DNA of 64,000 nucleotides from Carettochelys insculpta (lineage: Eukaryota > Chordata > Testudines > Carettochelyidae), in assembly GCF_033958435.1 (NCBI RefSeq), contig NC_134137.1, positions 248,356,501 to 248,420,500 of the forward strand. Reading direction: 5' to 3'. Shown piece after piece: positions 45,061-57,311 of this stretch (positions are counted from its first letter, which is position 1; each line of letters opens with the position of its first letter). The notes beneath the pieces were generated by a model. That model was not told where the DNA came from, ran no database searches, and saw nothing but the letters and a program-made list of their open reading frames with translations. Made by a program: the position numbers and the translations under genes.

Positions 45061-47685
45061 GGCGGGTTTTTGCTGCTCCTGTTGGGAAGGGCTTTAGAAG
45101 TTGCCAGGGGGGTGGAGTTGTCCGCTGGGTTTGATGCTCTTGTGGTAAAAGGGACTTCGGGGAAGGGTTTGGTGTTTAGTTGCTCTAGGTGCGCGGGCAC
45201 CAGATAACTGGTGCAGATAAATCGGGAGTCTGCGTCAGCTAAGGGGTTACCCAGTGGATAGCTGCCCTGATCCCACAGACTCGATACAGCCTCCACTTGC
45301 CTCTTCCCTTTCAAGGAACCCCCCCACCCCAAAATATAAACTTTGCCAAGTTGACACATCTCTGCAGAGATACGCTGTAAACCAGGCGGTTGACCTGATG
45401 TGCTGTTAAAGATGTACCCAGCTCTTCCCGTTTGACTAAAAACAAAAACCCTTGAGGTGGGATTTCTTAAAATCCCCCCTCGCAAAATGTCAGAGGGTCG
45501 CTGGAGCAAGAGGCACGCTGCCTGGGGAGAAGCTGGGGTAGCCCAGAAAGACGAACAGAAACGTGTGGCTGGGGGGGAAGCTCATCTTTGCTTTGGCCCT
45601 TTTCATTTGACTCATTGGCATTCACGCCTGACTCCCAGCCATCCTCTGCTCGCTGCGAAATGTCCCCCTTGGCTCGATGCAGTTTGAATTCTGACGGCAT
45701 TATAAAGAGCCCAGCTGTCACTTTTGCTGATGTTGACTGGAGATGGGTGCCAGTTTAATGAGTCCAAAATATGAACCAAGGCGTTTAAAGCTCTTCTCTT
45801 TTTGTGCTTGGCTGACTCTGTGTCTGATCTGAGCAACACCCTCAGCGCCCCCTCTCCCCCCGCGAATTCACGTAAATCACAGCTAGATCTGAACTGGCTT
45901 AGCAGCTAAAATAAACGAAAGGGAAAGAAAAAAGGCACCCGGCTACAGCAGCCCCACGTTTCTCGAGGAGGCACAATACTCAGCCGTCGAGAGGGGAACA
46001 AACTTTTTTTCTTCCTAGTCCTGTTAAAAATCATCAAGATTCCTCCTTCAAACTCTTCAAGGAAAGTGAGGGTGCACCCCTGAAAGCAATTCTGTCCTTT
46101 ATTCCCCCTCTTTGCAAAGTCCTCTGATGTGTGCATCGCCACAATATCTGATTATTCGCCTCCCTCCAAATAGCCCCTCCTGTCCCCGGTGACTTTGAAG
46201 GATCCTTGTTTCATCACTGGAGATGGCTGAGTGAGCATTTCTGAAACAATTAGCGTTAGGATTTCAAGCTAACAATACAACTGTTTTCACTTTACTGCAC
46301 CTTTTCTGAGGATCTGTTAATCTAATTGGCATGAAACAAACTGCACAAGGATGTCACTAGATTCCTTTTCTCCTCCGGAGCTTGCTCCCCTTACTTTACA
46401 GCATTAATCCTAGCTTCACTTTATCCTGCTTTGTTGAATGTTACCCGGATAATAAAATATCACTCCTGGTCAGAGGGCTCTGCGTGTGTGTATGTGTGTG
46501 GGTAGAAAGCCCTAGATGTGCCTACTGCATTGAATTGTGAGGAAATCCATGTAAAGTGTATTCCCACTAAGGGGGGGCATTTTCCTCATTGACATTAAGA
46601 AAACAATCAATAGCCCATGGCCACTTTCTTCCTTTAGAGGGCTGTCTCCCACAGAAACTGACATTCTTCTAAAGGGTCAGTCATTTCCCTCCCCCTTAGC
46701 AGCTTCACCGCCTCTTCTCTGACAGTCACTTCGGGCATTAAACTACAGTAGCTGGAGATAGGTGGAAGGGTATGTAGGTTGCACTGGATTTCAAGTTTTC
46801 CCTTGTACACCAGCAGTACATCATTGAAAGGGATTAGCTTGTTTTTATATGTTCTCTTCATTAAGATACCCTTCTTCTCAAACCAGTCTTTCCATCTGCC
46901 TCCCCCCCCAAAAAAAAACCTAAAGAGAAAAGCAATGCTTATCTCATATGTGTCTTGGGGGGGGGTTCATTTTTTTTAAAAAAGCAATCTTATATTCTCA
47001 CTTTAGAAGTCTACACATAAGTAAATACTCTAGAAGGAGAGTATCCTGAAAGTTTGGATGTGCATTTTCTTTTAAATGAGTTTTGAGATATGTGTATGTT
47101 ACTTTTCTCCCCAAAAATTCTGGAGTTTCCTATGTTCTCCCATGTTTTTTATTTTTGGCCCCTTAATAAAAAAGATTAGTGTAGTTTGACTGTTCAAATA
47201 TTTTTCCTCATTGCTCTGTTCAGATAACTTATTTAAACTGTATCTGTCTGTCTGTCTGAATTAAAAAGACCTGTTTTCTATCAATATTCAAATTTCCTTT
47301 CTTTTTTATGGGCCACTTATACCATCTCTTATTTTGATTAGACAGACCAATAGACTTGGTTAACATTAATTTGTATATTTTTCCCCGAGTAGGTCTATAC
47401 TCCAGTGTGTAGATACAGAACACCTAACACTTACAAATCATTTGATACCTAATACACGTGAAGGACTTTTTAGCCTTTAAACTTGGGGGAGGAATAAAAG
47501 TAGCTTTAGAGAAGCTATTTATTTTGAACAAATATAAAAAAAAAAGCAACGGCCTTCTTTATGGTGAGACTCAGAAGGCAGACTAGTCTGTTGAACAGCT
47601 TTATGTCTCCATGTGAGGGGTTTTCTGATCTTTCACTACTGAGATCTCTTCTTATATCTCTCATATGTTCATTCTGTGATTACAG
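44933..47685 (+). other. SCUBE1: SCUBE1 intron 1
   Basis: This 2753-bp intron runs from GTAAGA to TTACAG. Its first part is GC-rich. I saw no transposon termini in it, unlike most of the window. Simple repeats include a (GT)n run near 46480-46502 and (TCTG)n at 47243-47258. The stretch at about 46190-46460 is complex sequence with several TAAT-type homeodomain motifs and might be a regulatory element; that is only inference. Confidence 0.85.
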
Positions 47686-47808
47686 ATGCTGATGAATGTG
47701 CAGAAGGGACAGATGACTGCCACATTGATGCAATATGTCAAAATACACCTAAATCTTACAAATGCATCTGTAAACCAGGTTATAAAGGAGAAGGGAAACA
47801 ATGTGAAG
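47686..47808 (+). CDS. SCUBE1: SCUBE1 coding exon 2 (first EGF-like domain)
   Basis: The exon is 123 nt, with phase 1 at both ends, so it is a symmetric module exon typical of EGF repeats. The acceptor is TGATTACAG and the donor is GAAG|GTAAGG. The joined codon gives Asp, then [19 protein letters not shown] and [20 protein letters not shown], then E. Six cysteines have EGF spacing. DxDE at the start together with the N and the aromatic Y fits a calcium-binding EGF domain. The wording is nearly the same as the first EGF of SCUBE1 in other vertebrates (SCUBE3 has EGTDNC and SGYTGDG instead). The next exon would begin with another calcium-binding EGF and is beyond the window. Confidence 0.95.
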
Positions 47809-49822
47809 GTAAGGATAACTCCTCTGTGCTTTCTCTTGCCCTCCTTTCTTATTTGCTTACTCTGTAAAAGCTTCTGTAAATAGCTGAATTCCTTCAACGA
47901 TTAATGCAGATTTACAGCTGCTTAACCTCAAATCTTGGTGTTTATTGGCAAGCATCCCCTGCTGCTTCTGCTAATTGTTCTGCGTCAACAACATAGTGTC
48001 CTATAGTCCGCTTTGAAAATAAGAAAAAGGGAGAGTTGTCTTCTATCAAAGCCACTTTAGGCTTTGAACAAAATATGTTGCAAGAAGTGCACAAGGTTGT
48101 TTAGATTCCAGTGTTTTTTAAAAGGTCTTCTTCAGATCATGTGATCATAACTCTTGTGGAGAGGGATCTGAACTTGAAAAACTCCAAATAGTTTTGCTTG
48201 GTACTAAGCAGTAAGGCTGATCAGCTCTGGGTGGTTATTGGATGTGTATTTATGTAGTGGATGCAGGCACTAGATCTCTGGGCCTTCCTTTCTAATTCTC
48301 ATATCACATAAATCAGTGATGGGAGAGACAGTTCATGAGTCAAGTGCAATTTCTCTTTAAAATTCCCCACAGTTACAGACAGCTAGTAGCATAAGGTGCT
48401 TTACTGAACCATTGGCCCATGTACTCCAGGGGCTCGTTCCAGCAGGTATTTCATATGATGCCAGATATTTCATAGAAAGATGCAAAAATTGTAAGCAAGT
48501 ATAGGTTAACCTGTTTCTTCCCACAAAGGTTCCCTCCTAATCCCTAATATTAGACATCAATGTCAATTTTGAAGAAAGCAGGTTTATATATTTTCCAAAC
48601 TTCTTTTTTTTACATAGTCACTATTATAGTTCTACCTGGTTTTGTTATACATTTAGATATATATGGATTTTTATTTAATATTGATAAGCTTTTGGGGCTC
48701 AGTGATGTCTGGTGATACCGGGGTCCACAGGAACCGGGTGTATCAAGTGACAAAAATATCTCTCTTCTCTTGTTGGCTTTGCATTTGCTACCTTTTATTG
48801 AGTGTCCCCTTGTTCTTGTGTACATGACACTTTTTCACCTCAGTCCCCTCGTTTGAATTACAATAAATAAAAAGTTCTCCAGATGTATCTATGTTTGATT
48901 CACCGACGTTATTAAGAGACTAGAAACCTTCCTGATTTTTTGGAACTTCCACCAGGAGCCCAACCCAACTCTCACTGCCATTGATTCCCATAAGACAAGA
49001 AAGGTAATCAAGACAAAAACGAGACCCAAAAAAACCTTGCGGGTGAGGAGATCTTAAAAAGACTGTATCTCTGGGTCTGTGGAACACTTTTCCTACCTGA
49101 CCTGCGCAAAACTGTGGAATTAGACCTTTCTAAAGCCCACTTTTTCTTTCAAGAGGCCTTTGGCACGCTATCGAGTTTATTGTATTTACTCTGACTTTAA
49201 TGGTGGCTTTGCTGTCTTATGTCTTGAAATCAATCCATTCTAAAAGTCTAGGGTATTTTCGTAGGCATTATGGAAATTAATATTTCATATTTTATAAATT
49301 CCATCTTGTCTTTTGCACTTCACCAGAGATCATTCTTTTGTTGGCAAGAATGAATATTATACTCGCTGCATAAAAGCGGGTTCTCTTTGGTTTTTTCATT
49401 TGTAGATTCTTAGCAGTTATATAAATTCCTTTCCAAATCTATATGTTTTTCTAGTGCAGACTGCAACTTTTTCAAAATGTTTAGTACAGTATAAATCCAG
49501 TCCATTAAAAAGATTAAAGACCTAAAAATGACTTTGCTGAAGTCCACAAAAATTTGAAACCACATATTATTCTCCATAGACTTTCAAAACGTTTGTTCAA
49601 GTGCCCTCAGAAAGCATTTTTGTGGCTGTCATATTTTTCTGTCTTGGGCTTAAATTGACAGAGATAAATTCCTACTGTCCATCTCTTGGTGCTATAGTGT
49701 CTCTAACCTCCAGTTTGTTGGAAACCAGTTTTTTTTTCCTCCCCTTGCAAACAGATCAAGAGAATGTTTATCCAGCACCATTTTCCTCTCCCAAGTTCCA
49801 GATAGTGAGCTCTCTACACTTT

Positions 49823-50196
49823 GGCTATGTCTATACTAGAGAGTTTTGGTGAAAAAACCCATGGAGCGTCCACTTTCCCAATGTGTTCTGTCAACAGAAA
49901 TCAACAGAACGTGGCACTTCTGTCAACAGGGTTTCTCCACTCCCTCATGAGGCAAAATGCCTCTTTTCACAGATTCTGTTGACCGAAAGCTGGTCTGGAC
50001 ATTCCGGGGGGGAACCTCTGTCGACAGACAGGGCTTCTAGGACACTGGGCAGCCCTGTCTGCTGTGCTTCCAGTTGGCTGTTCTGTTCTTTCAATCCGCT
50101 TGGTAGTCTGGCTGCAATCTGTCGACAGAAGTTGTGTCGGAAGATATCTTCCAACAGAAACTTCTGTTGACAGATCTTTCTAGTGTAGACATAGCC
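49823..50196. mobile_element. Harbinger-type MITE, GTYGACAGAAG-rich family
   Basis: It begins GGCTATGTCTATACTAGAG and ends with inverted GGCTATGTCTACACTAGAAA. The body repeats CTGTTGAC/GTCAACAG words. The possible target duplication is TTT against TTA. The element at 51389-51655 has related ends. Confidence 0.85.
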
Positions 50197-50859
50197 TTAG
50201 CGAAAACCTACTTAAGGCTATTGCTGCAGAAAATGCAATGTCCTTAGCATTGATTGTTGTTGCTGTACTGTCTTTTCACATCAAACATTTCCCTGGTATT
50301 AACTTCTCTTATTTTACATGATCTCTGTTTAATGGTTGACCTGGCTGATAGCCAAATTTATTTAATGTATATATTTTTCTTTGCCTGACTTACCTTGGCT
50401 CATTTAAAACAGACAGCTCTCTAAGTAGTAAAGTACAGACTTTCCTGCACAATTGCATACAAAATGGAATTTGTATGGGTAATGTTAAAATCTAGTATTT
50501 GACGGTATTTAGCGTCTGTCAGAGTTGATAAGTAATGTAGGCAGGGCAATCTTAGATACATTCTGCATGGATGTGAAGTTGTTGGTTAATTCAGGGAAAT
50601 TAATATAACCCCCCTAAATGATAATACCAGGAATTATGCACAGCACATGATATATAACCTTAGCTTCTACTAATGTTACATTGATTGTTGTGATAAGAAC
50701 ATTGCATCAGTTTTATATCCATCTTAAGTTCTTGTGTGACAGAAAAAAAATTTGGGGTAGGAGGGCAATCTGAGGTATTTCAGAAGTTTCCCTTCCTCAA
50801 ACTTACAAACTCTTAAAACTCAGAGGTTTATAATGCTCATATTATTCCACTTAATTTGA

Positions 50860-51045
50860 TTGGCTCAAATCACTTTATAACCATGCATTAACAATGCTCC
50901 ACAAGGCCCCAGTAAGGTGGGTGGATATTATCATATTATTTTTATAGATGAACATACTCAAGTAGAGGGAGGTTAAGGTAGGGTCCCACTGTGAGGCAGT
51001 GGCACATCTGAGGTCTACCTGCTAGACTGCTACTCAGAAAGAGTA
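50860..51045 (-). repeat. MIR-like SINE relic
   Basis: ATATTATCATATTATTTTTATAG, GGAGGTTAAGGTAGGGTCCC and GAGGCAGTGGCACA read like the reverse strand of the MIR core. Box B is not recognisable. Confidence 0.6.
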
Positions 51046-51388
51046 AATTAATGGTACATCTTGAGGACAAACTTACAAAAACCACAGAGAAAAATAGAGC
51101 AACAGCACTGATTGCCATGTAATGCTCTGCTACAAGACAAATATTGCCAGTGGCCAAGCTCACAGAAAGCTATTTTGTAAGATGCATACAGTTAGACCTG
51201 TGATAATGAAGATAACTCTCCCAATGAAATATGCCAAATAATAATATCTCCAGTTTCAAAGTCAGAACTGGAACAATTTATTATTCTGACTCTTTATACT
51301 GGAGTTCTTCCAAATGGTTTTCGATCTACTGAAATGTATTACCTATGAAAACAATGTCACTTTGAAAGATAATGTTCTGTCTCACTAA

Positions 51389-51655
51389 GGCTATGTCTAC
51401 ACTGGAGTTTTGTAGACAAAACTGGGGCTTTGTAGACAAAACTTGCAGAGCATCTGCACACAAAATGCATTTTGTTGTCAGAAACAGTCAACAAAAAAAC
51501 TGCATAGATGCATCGGGGGGCCTGTTTGTCAACAGAGAGGATCAAAAGATCGATCCGCTTTTACGTGTAAATGCAGTCTCTCAAAAGAAGTTTTGTTGGA
51601 ACATCTCTTCCAGCAGGAACTTCTGTAGATCGATGCTTCTAGTGTAAATGTAGCC
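51389..51655. mobile_element. Harbinger-type MITE
   Basis: It begins GGCTATGTCTACACTGGAG and ends with inverted GGCTACATTTACACTAGAAG. The flanks TAA and AAA are a possible 3-bp duplication. The interior has paired TTTTGTAGACAAAACT words. No coding content is seen. Confidence 0.82.
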
Positions 51656-52231
51656 AAAGTGTCCAATACAAACGCCTGTGAGAATCAGCCTATAAGTTGC
51701 TTAAGTTCTTACAAACATGCAACATAAGACAACCTTCTCTTTGTGCATTTGCTTTCTCCTTTGAACCAAAATATAATGAACTCAAGATTTAGACTCTGTT
51801 TAAGCATAAACAGCATTCACCAATGTTGCTAAATAGACTGTGAATGGGTTCAACTGTACATGGTAACATATTTTTACCAGGACCTGCCTTATTTTTTTTC
51901 CAGTTAATAGGAATGACATTTCTGGGGACTGGCCAGGGATTGAAAACACGACAATTTATAAAATTACATAAAATTGGTCAGACACCCACACTGCCTACCC
52001 AAAAAATACAAACTCACAAATCTGCTGAAAAGGCTCCTCCCCCAGTAAATCCCCTTTGGTTGTTGATAAGATTCATATCCACAAACAAGTTCATCCTCTG
52101 AGACTTCCAAATATTGCTTCTTTTCAGTTTGAGTGTTATCACAGCGCAGCCTTGTCAATATTGCCTGTAAACATTTGCTGAAACAAAACAGGAAGAAGGG
52201 TTCTTTCAAAGACAAGGTTTATTTTAGAAAG

Positions 52232-52390
52232 GGCCTGTCTACACTGCTTTCTTTCTTTCAAAAGAATCTCTTCCAAAAAAAGAATATGCAAATGAAGCAT
52301 GAGATATGTAAATCAGTGTCTCATTTACATTTTCAATTTCCCTCATTTGCATTGCTCTTTCTAAAGAGGACTGCAAGTGTAGATGTAGCC
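52232..52390. mobile_element. small Harbinger-type MITE
   Basis: The 159-bp unit begins GGCCTGTCTACACTGC and ends with inverted GGCTACATCTACACTTGCAG. It contains TTTCAAAAGAATCTCTTCC and its inverted partner CTTTCTAAAGAGGAC. Confidence 0.7.
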
Positions 52391-52516
52391 ACTGCGTCTT
52401 GAAAATCTGATGCAGGGGGCTAAGACTTGAGCTTGTATTTTCCCTGTAAGTACACAGTTTCAATCCCAATTTTTAGCCTTTACTATAGTTTTTTTATTTT
52501 TATGCCCTTTCAGAAC

Positions 52517-52700
52517 CTGGGCTGCTTCTATACTCGCCCTCTCTTGTCAGAGGTGTCATGCTAATGAGGCAATTCAAAGCAGGCTAATGAGAGACTAACA
52601 TGCATAGTCAGCCCCTCATTAGCATAACTGCAGCCACACAAATTTCAAAGTGCAGCCTTTAAATTGCAAATTGACAATATAGATGGGGGCAGCTTAGAAA
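52517..52700. mobile_element. Harbinger-type MITE fragment
   Basis: The left end GGGCTGCTTCTATACTCGCC fits a mutated terminal repeat. The interior has ATGCTAATGAGGC and inverted CCTCATTAGCAT, a pairing typical of this group. The right end is not clear. Confidence 0.5.
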
Positions 52701-52780
52701 TAAGCACCCCAGTTCGACATTCTCTTACTCCCATCTAGTTTTGTAGAAGAATGGATATTCCATCATCTTCTAAACTCATG

Positions 52781-53216
52781 GGCTACGTCTACACTAGCCA
52801 AAAACTTCGAAATGGCCATGCAAATGGCCATCTCAAAGTTTACTAATGAAACACTGAAATACATATTCAGCGCCTAATTAGCATGCGGGCAGCCGCAGCA
52901 CTTCAAAATTGACGCAGCTAGCTGCTGCGCAGCTCGTCCAGATGAGGCTCCTTTTTGAAAGGACCCCAGCTACTTCGAAGTCCCCTTATTCCTATGAGCA
53001 AATCAGAATAAGGGGACTTCGAAGTAGCCGGGGTCCTTTCAAAAGGGAGCCCCATCTGGATGAGCCGCGCGGCGGCAAGCCGCATCAATTTCGAAGTGCC
53101 GCGGCCACCCGCATGCAAATGAGGCGCTGAATATGTATTTCAGCATTTCATTAGTAAACTTCGAAATGGCCATTTGCATGGCCATTTCAAAGTTTTTGGC
53201 TAGTGTAGACACGGCC
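52781..53216. mobile_element. Harbinger-type foldback MITE, copy 2
   Basis: It begins GGCTACGTCTACACTAGCCA and ends with inverted GGCCGTGTCTACACTAGCCA. The two arms of about 215 nt are near-perfect inverted copies that meet near 52998 (CCCCTTATTCC against GGAATAAGGGG-like words). It is a full-length homologue of 25973-26409, and its arms are less diverged. It lies in SCUBE1 intron 2. The 3-bp flanks (ATG, TAG) do not match. Confidence 0.9.
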
Positions 53217-53743
53217 TAGGTGTGTTTTCCTGTGTTAAATTCTCCCATCACTCTTCACATTGAGCAGTGCCTTATGTAGTGACCTATGTTCCATCTGGAG
53301 TACAAGGATTTAAAGAAAAAAGTGCCTTATTCTGGGGACGGCTCCATTGGTTTCAACAACAGCTATTTCCAGAAAGAGGTACTACTCAATAATAGTAAGT
53401 GTGTGACAATGTAGCACTGAGTGATCAGCTGCCCATCTGACCTGAGCACAAAACTCTGGGTTCTTCCTCCAGCTAGTCCCTGTTGAGCTGAGAACATCAT
53501 GTATATCTCTTGTCTTAAGCTGAAAAAGGTGTCTCTCAGTATATAATGGTAAGGTTTCTTGTTCCTCTGCAATTTTTTCTCTGTCTTGTGCAAACTTCTA
53601 CATCTACATTCCAGGTATTTCACAAGATGAATCTTATGGGATTCATGAGATTACTGGATGTTGGATGGAACATAATAGCACAGAAATACTCCTTTGAGAT
53701 GCTTAATGGAACTTCTTTGCACTGTAACTGAAACAGCCACTTA

Positions 53744-54039
53744 GGCTATGTCTATGCTAGGCAAAGTAAGTTGACTGCAAATACGCAGTTCTAGCTGTGG
53801 CCGTTTCATAGCTAGAATTGATGGACCTGCGCTCCGCTTACTTGGCTATCCTTACTGAAGCAGGTCAAGGGGACAGTTTCTCCTTTCAACCTCTCTTACT
53901 CCTCACATCTTGCAAGAAGTACAGGGGTCAACTCCAACCCGTGCGGTCAATTTCATCTGTCCCTACCAGATGTGTGAAATCAAATCCTGGAAGATTGACC
54001 TTGCGCAGAAGATCGACCCGCTCTAGTCTAAACATAGTT
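53744..54039. mobile_element. Harbinger-type MITE with TTA duplication
   Basis: It begins GGCTATGTCTATGCTAGGC and ends with inverted AACTATGTTTAGACTAGAG. TTA flanks both sides (53741-53743 and 54040-54042), the classical Harbinger target. The fragment at 61567-61795 appears to be a relative. Confidence 0.82.
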
Positions 54040-55184
54040 TTATGGTAACTTTTCTCCTCTTTCCCCTTTAATTCTTTGAGCAAGTCTCTCCTTCCTGTGC
54101 AAGGCTCTTTGAACCTTGAATTTACTCTTTTGGATTTAGCTTTTCTGCCTGTTTACCTGGTTCATACAATAAAAAAGGAAGTGTCTCCATTGTATTTGTT
54201 TTTATATCCACTATCCAGCCCACATCCCATTCATGCATCTTAGAGCACCACTATTGTCTGAGGAACAGCTCCCCCAGTGGTCCGGTTCTGAACTGTCTCC
54301 TTTTTATTGTGAACAAAATATTTTCTCCTAGCATTTTTTCAAAACTATATTCTTGAATATGAATATTGTCATGCTGTACTTACACTCTAAAGAGATACCA
54401 GGATAGGAAGTGTAGTCTTATTTATCAACAGCTCCATACCTATTTGTCATCACGGATTTTTTTTTTCCCAAGGACACTTCTCTAAATAGCTGTTAAGCTC
54501 CCCATTTGCCAGATAGGTGTATTTATGCTCTAGAAACTTCTTCATATATAAATAACTGGTCAGACATTGAGCTATGGAATCAGGTAGTGAATCCCAAGTA
54601 TTGAAAAGAAAACTCTCTCTTTCTCCAAAGTACAAAGATATGGTATAAGATGTCTGCAGGGGCAATAAGTAAAATTCACAAGCCTAAATGTGTGTGTAAT
54701 TTGTATTTTTTGTTGTTGCACTTCTCATGTATCTCATATATGCCTTCTTAATATTTTTTCTGTATTTCTTCTTTCTGTTTAGTTTTCTCTCCACTCCTTT
54801 TCCACCTCTTTCTTTCCACAGAAGAACATAGTTGTTCCTTGCATTCCGTCCCTTTTATATTGTCCCTAGCTTTTATCTACCTAAACACCCCTAGTCTTCA
54901 TTTTGCTTTCTCCCATGTTACATAATCTTATTTCCTTTTCTGTTCTCACTCTTTACATTTTCATCTGTCTCCCTCATATTCTGTTCTCTCTTCTCTGGGT
55001 CCCCCTGAAATACTTCTAGTATCTTGTCTTCCTTTTGAGATCTTCTCTTATTCTCAGCTAATGATACCCATAGTCAACCTTCTGCCCTCACTGGGGTTGC
55101 CTTTGTTGTTCGTAAGGCACTGCCTTTCCTCTTTGCTGGTGGGGGAGCAGACTCCTTTCTGTATGGTTACATATTTCTAGAGCC

Positions 55185-55420
55185 CTGCAAACCCCAGATA
55201 TCTGCTTTATATTTGCAGGTATCTGAATCCACAGATATGAATGTGAATATCTGTGTCTCAGTTTTGCAGATATGGATGTGGATGCAGATACAAATTTTGT
55301 ATCTAGAACCCTGCAGATTTTCAGACATCTTCTTTATATATGGATGCAGATATCCACAGATCATTTTTGTAGACGTAAATGCCAATTTTATATCTGGGCA
55401 GTGCTCTACATATTTTCTCC
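55185..55420. repeat. GATATC/CAGATAT-rich interspersed repeat
   Basis: Words such as CAGATATCTG, GCAGATATGGATG and TATCTGAATCC recur with inverted partners, between AGCCCTGCAAACC and AACCCTGCAGATTTTC. A repeat of this kind is common in sauropsid DNA, but I cannot assign a class. Repeated motifs, not selection, explain the open frame here. Confidence 0.5.
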
Positions 55421-56765
55421 TTGCATGGAAGGCTGCTGCCACGCTTAAGGGTGTGTGGAAGGCCAGGTCCCTTCTTTCCTTGGTCCCCAGGTGACCTTCT
55501 CTTTTCCCACCTGCTGTTGGGTTCTTATGCTATTAGGTGAAAGGCTGTGTGTACCTCCTCCAGATCCTTTCTTTTGCAAGCTTTTGATGGTCACCTGCAT
55601 TGGGAGGCTCTCTTCTCTTGGTCATTATCTGCATTTGCAAGTCAACAAGAGACTGTCATCTTGATCTTAGTAGGGATCTTATGGAATTCTTAGCTTGACT
55701 GACACCAGCTGGAGATGCACATCATTCCCAAATGCATATCTTTCAGAGAATCTCACCTGACCACAGACCTCTAGCTGAAGGCTTTGATGAACCTGAAGAC
55801 TGGCGTCAGTGGCTATGTTTGTGAATAAGCTGTGAGTGGAAATATCCGCACTGGGCACTTGCAAGCCTACATGATGTTAGTAATGAAGACTTTATCAATA
55901 TAAAAAAGCTGGAAACTCTGTTATTGAAGGTGGAAGTTAGTTTTCACCTGTAAAGGAGTAGCTTAACCATGGGTGGGCCTGAGTGGGCCATCCTCAGCAT
56001 CTAAACCCACCCCGACTGAGGCTGGAGCCCCCAAGTCCACAGCCTGGTTTTATCGTTTCCTGCTGGTGCCACACACTGCTGCCCCAGCACTAGCCCCATG
56101 AGGGGTATGCCTTATGGAGGAAGGTGTGGATGGGGCTAGAAGAGGGGTCAGAAACAGGGGCAGCAGCGTGCAGCGCCAGCAGGAGAGCTGTGCTGTAGGG
56201 GTGCAGGCTGAGCAGTAAGAGGGTTGGGGATATCCTACTGATGTTTTACTACTGTAATGTTGCTTGTTTCTGAGGAAGTGGCAAGAGATGAAAGCTTCTA
56301 TCTCTGAGGTGGGCCCTGCTTATGCAGACACATAAACACGTTCAACATTAAAAGAATGGAATAGTTCCCCTTCAGTCAGGGCAATCTGCTGCTATGAATA
56401 ACATCAGATTCCTGACCAAGTTCTCCTATATATTAACAATCTCGGGTGGCAATACCAGAGGTATTATTAAATACATAAAATGTTCTTAGATTGGTTTGAT
56501 TCCTGCATTCAGTTTATTAGGCAAACAACCTTCAAAATGCATAGTCTAATAATGTGTTATTCATCAAAAACCTTTTAATACAGAACTATTGTGTTATGTA
56601 TCCATTATTTGGCAGTTGGAGCCTTCATTCAATTATGAACCTGTGAATAGTCTCCTTAGCAATGATAGGATAATTCAGTACTTAAAGCTAAGCAGGTACG
56701 TAAGTGTTTTGCTGAAGCAGGTGATGATATATTGCAATTTTATCCAGGTGGGAGCTGAATATTTA

Positions 56766-57305
56766 CAGTAGTGGCTTGAGTTATGCAAGGGTTATGTTCC
56801 TATGCACCCTCGCATAACTGAATTTCACATAAGTCGGGGGGCGGCTTTTTTCACTGGCAGAACACATGTTCTGCAGCTGAGGAAGCAGAAGGAGCAACTG
56901 GGGCTCCTTTCGAACGGTAAGTCCTGGGGGGGGGCAGTTGTGGAGGGTTAAGCCTGGCAGTGGTTGGGGCCATGGGAGTGGGCCAGAAGTGGGTGGGGAG
57001 GGTTAAGCCTGAGGTGGATTAGGGCTTCAGGGGTTTTGGGGGGTAGAGTTGATCCAGAGCCACATGTGGGGGTTGAACCAGGGCTGGGTGGGTGGGGATT
57101 GAGCCAAAGCAACGCATGGGGGGGTGGTGAGGTGGGCCGCATGTGCGCGGGTTGAACTGGGCAGGGGAGGTGAGCTGGAGCTGAGCCATGGGTGGGTTAA
57201 ACCAGGGCTGCGCAGGCTGGGATGGGGTGTTGATCCAGGCCTGGGGGGAGCAGGATTGTGAGTTGCCCTTAACTCGCGTTAATGCACAGTTGCTTTAAGT
57301 TACAA
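56766..57305. mobile_element. Tigger/mariner-like element
   Basis: The left terminus CAGTAGTGGCTTGAGTTATG follows a TA (56764-56765). Subterminal inverted wording (CTTAACTCGCGTTAATGC) occurs near 57265-57285. The right terminus is eroded, so the end is approximate. The interior is GC-rich with GTTAAGCCTG/GTTGAACC-type repeated words and has no transposase. Confidence 0.65.
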
Positions 57306-57311
57306 TAAAAG

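Noticed and set aside
44805..45509. 234-codon frame on - opposite SCUBE1 exon 1
   Set aside because: It is antisense in a CpG island, with no domain and no repeat or splice support.
54760..54835. Pyrimidine-rich tract ending TTTCCACAG, like a splice acceptor
   Set aside because: The sequence after it has no EGF cysteine pattern and soon meets stops in the required phase, so it is not SCUBE1 exon 3.
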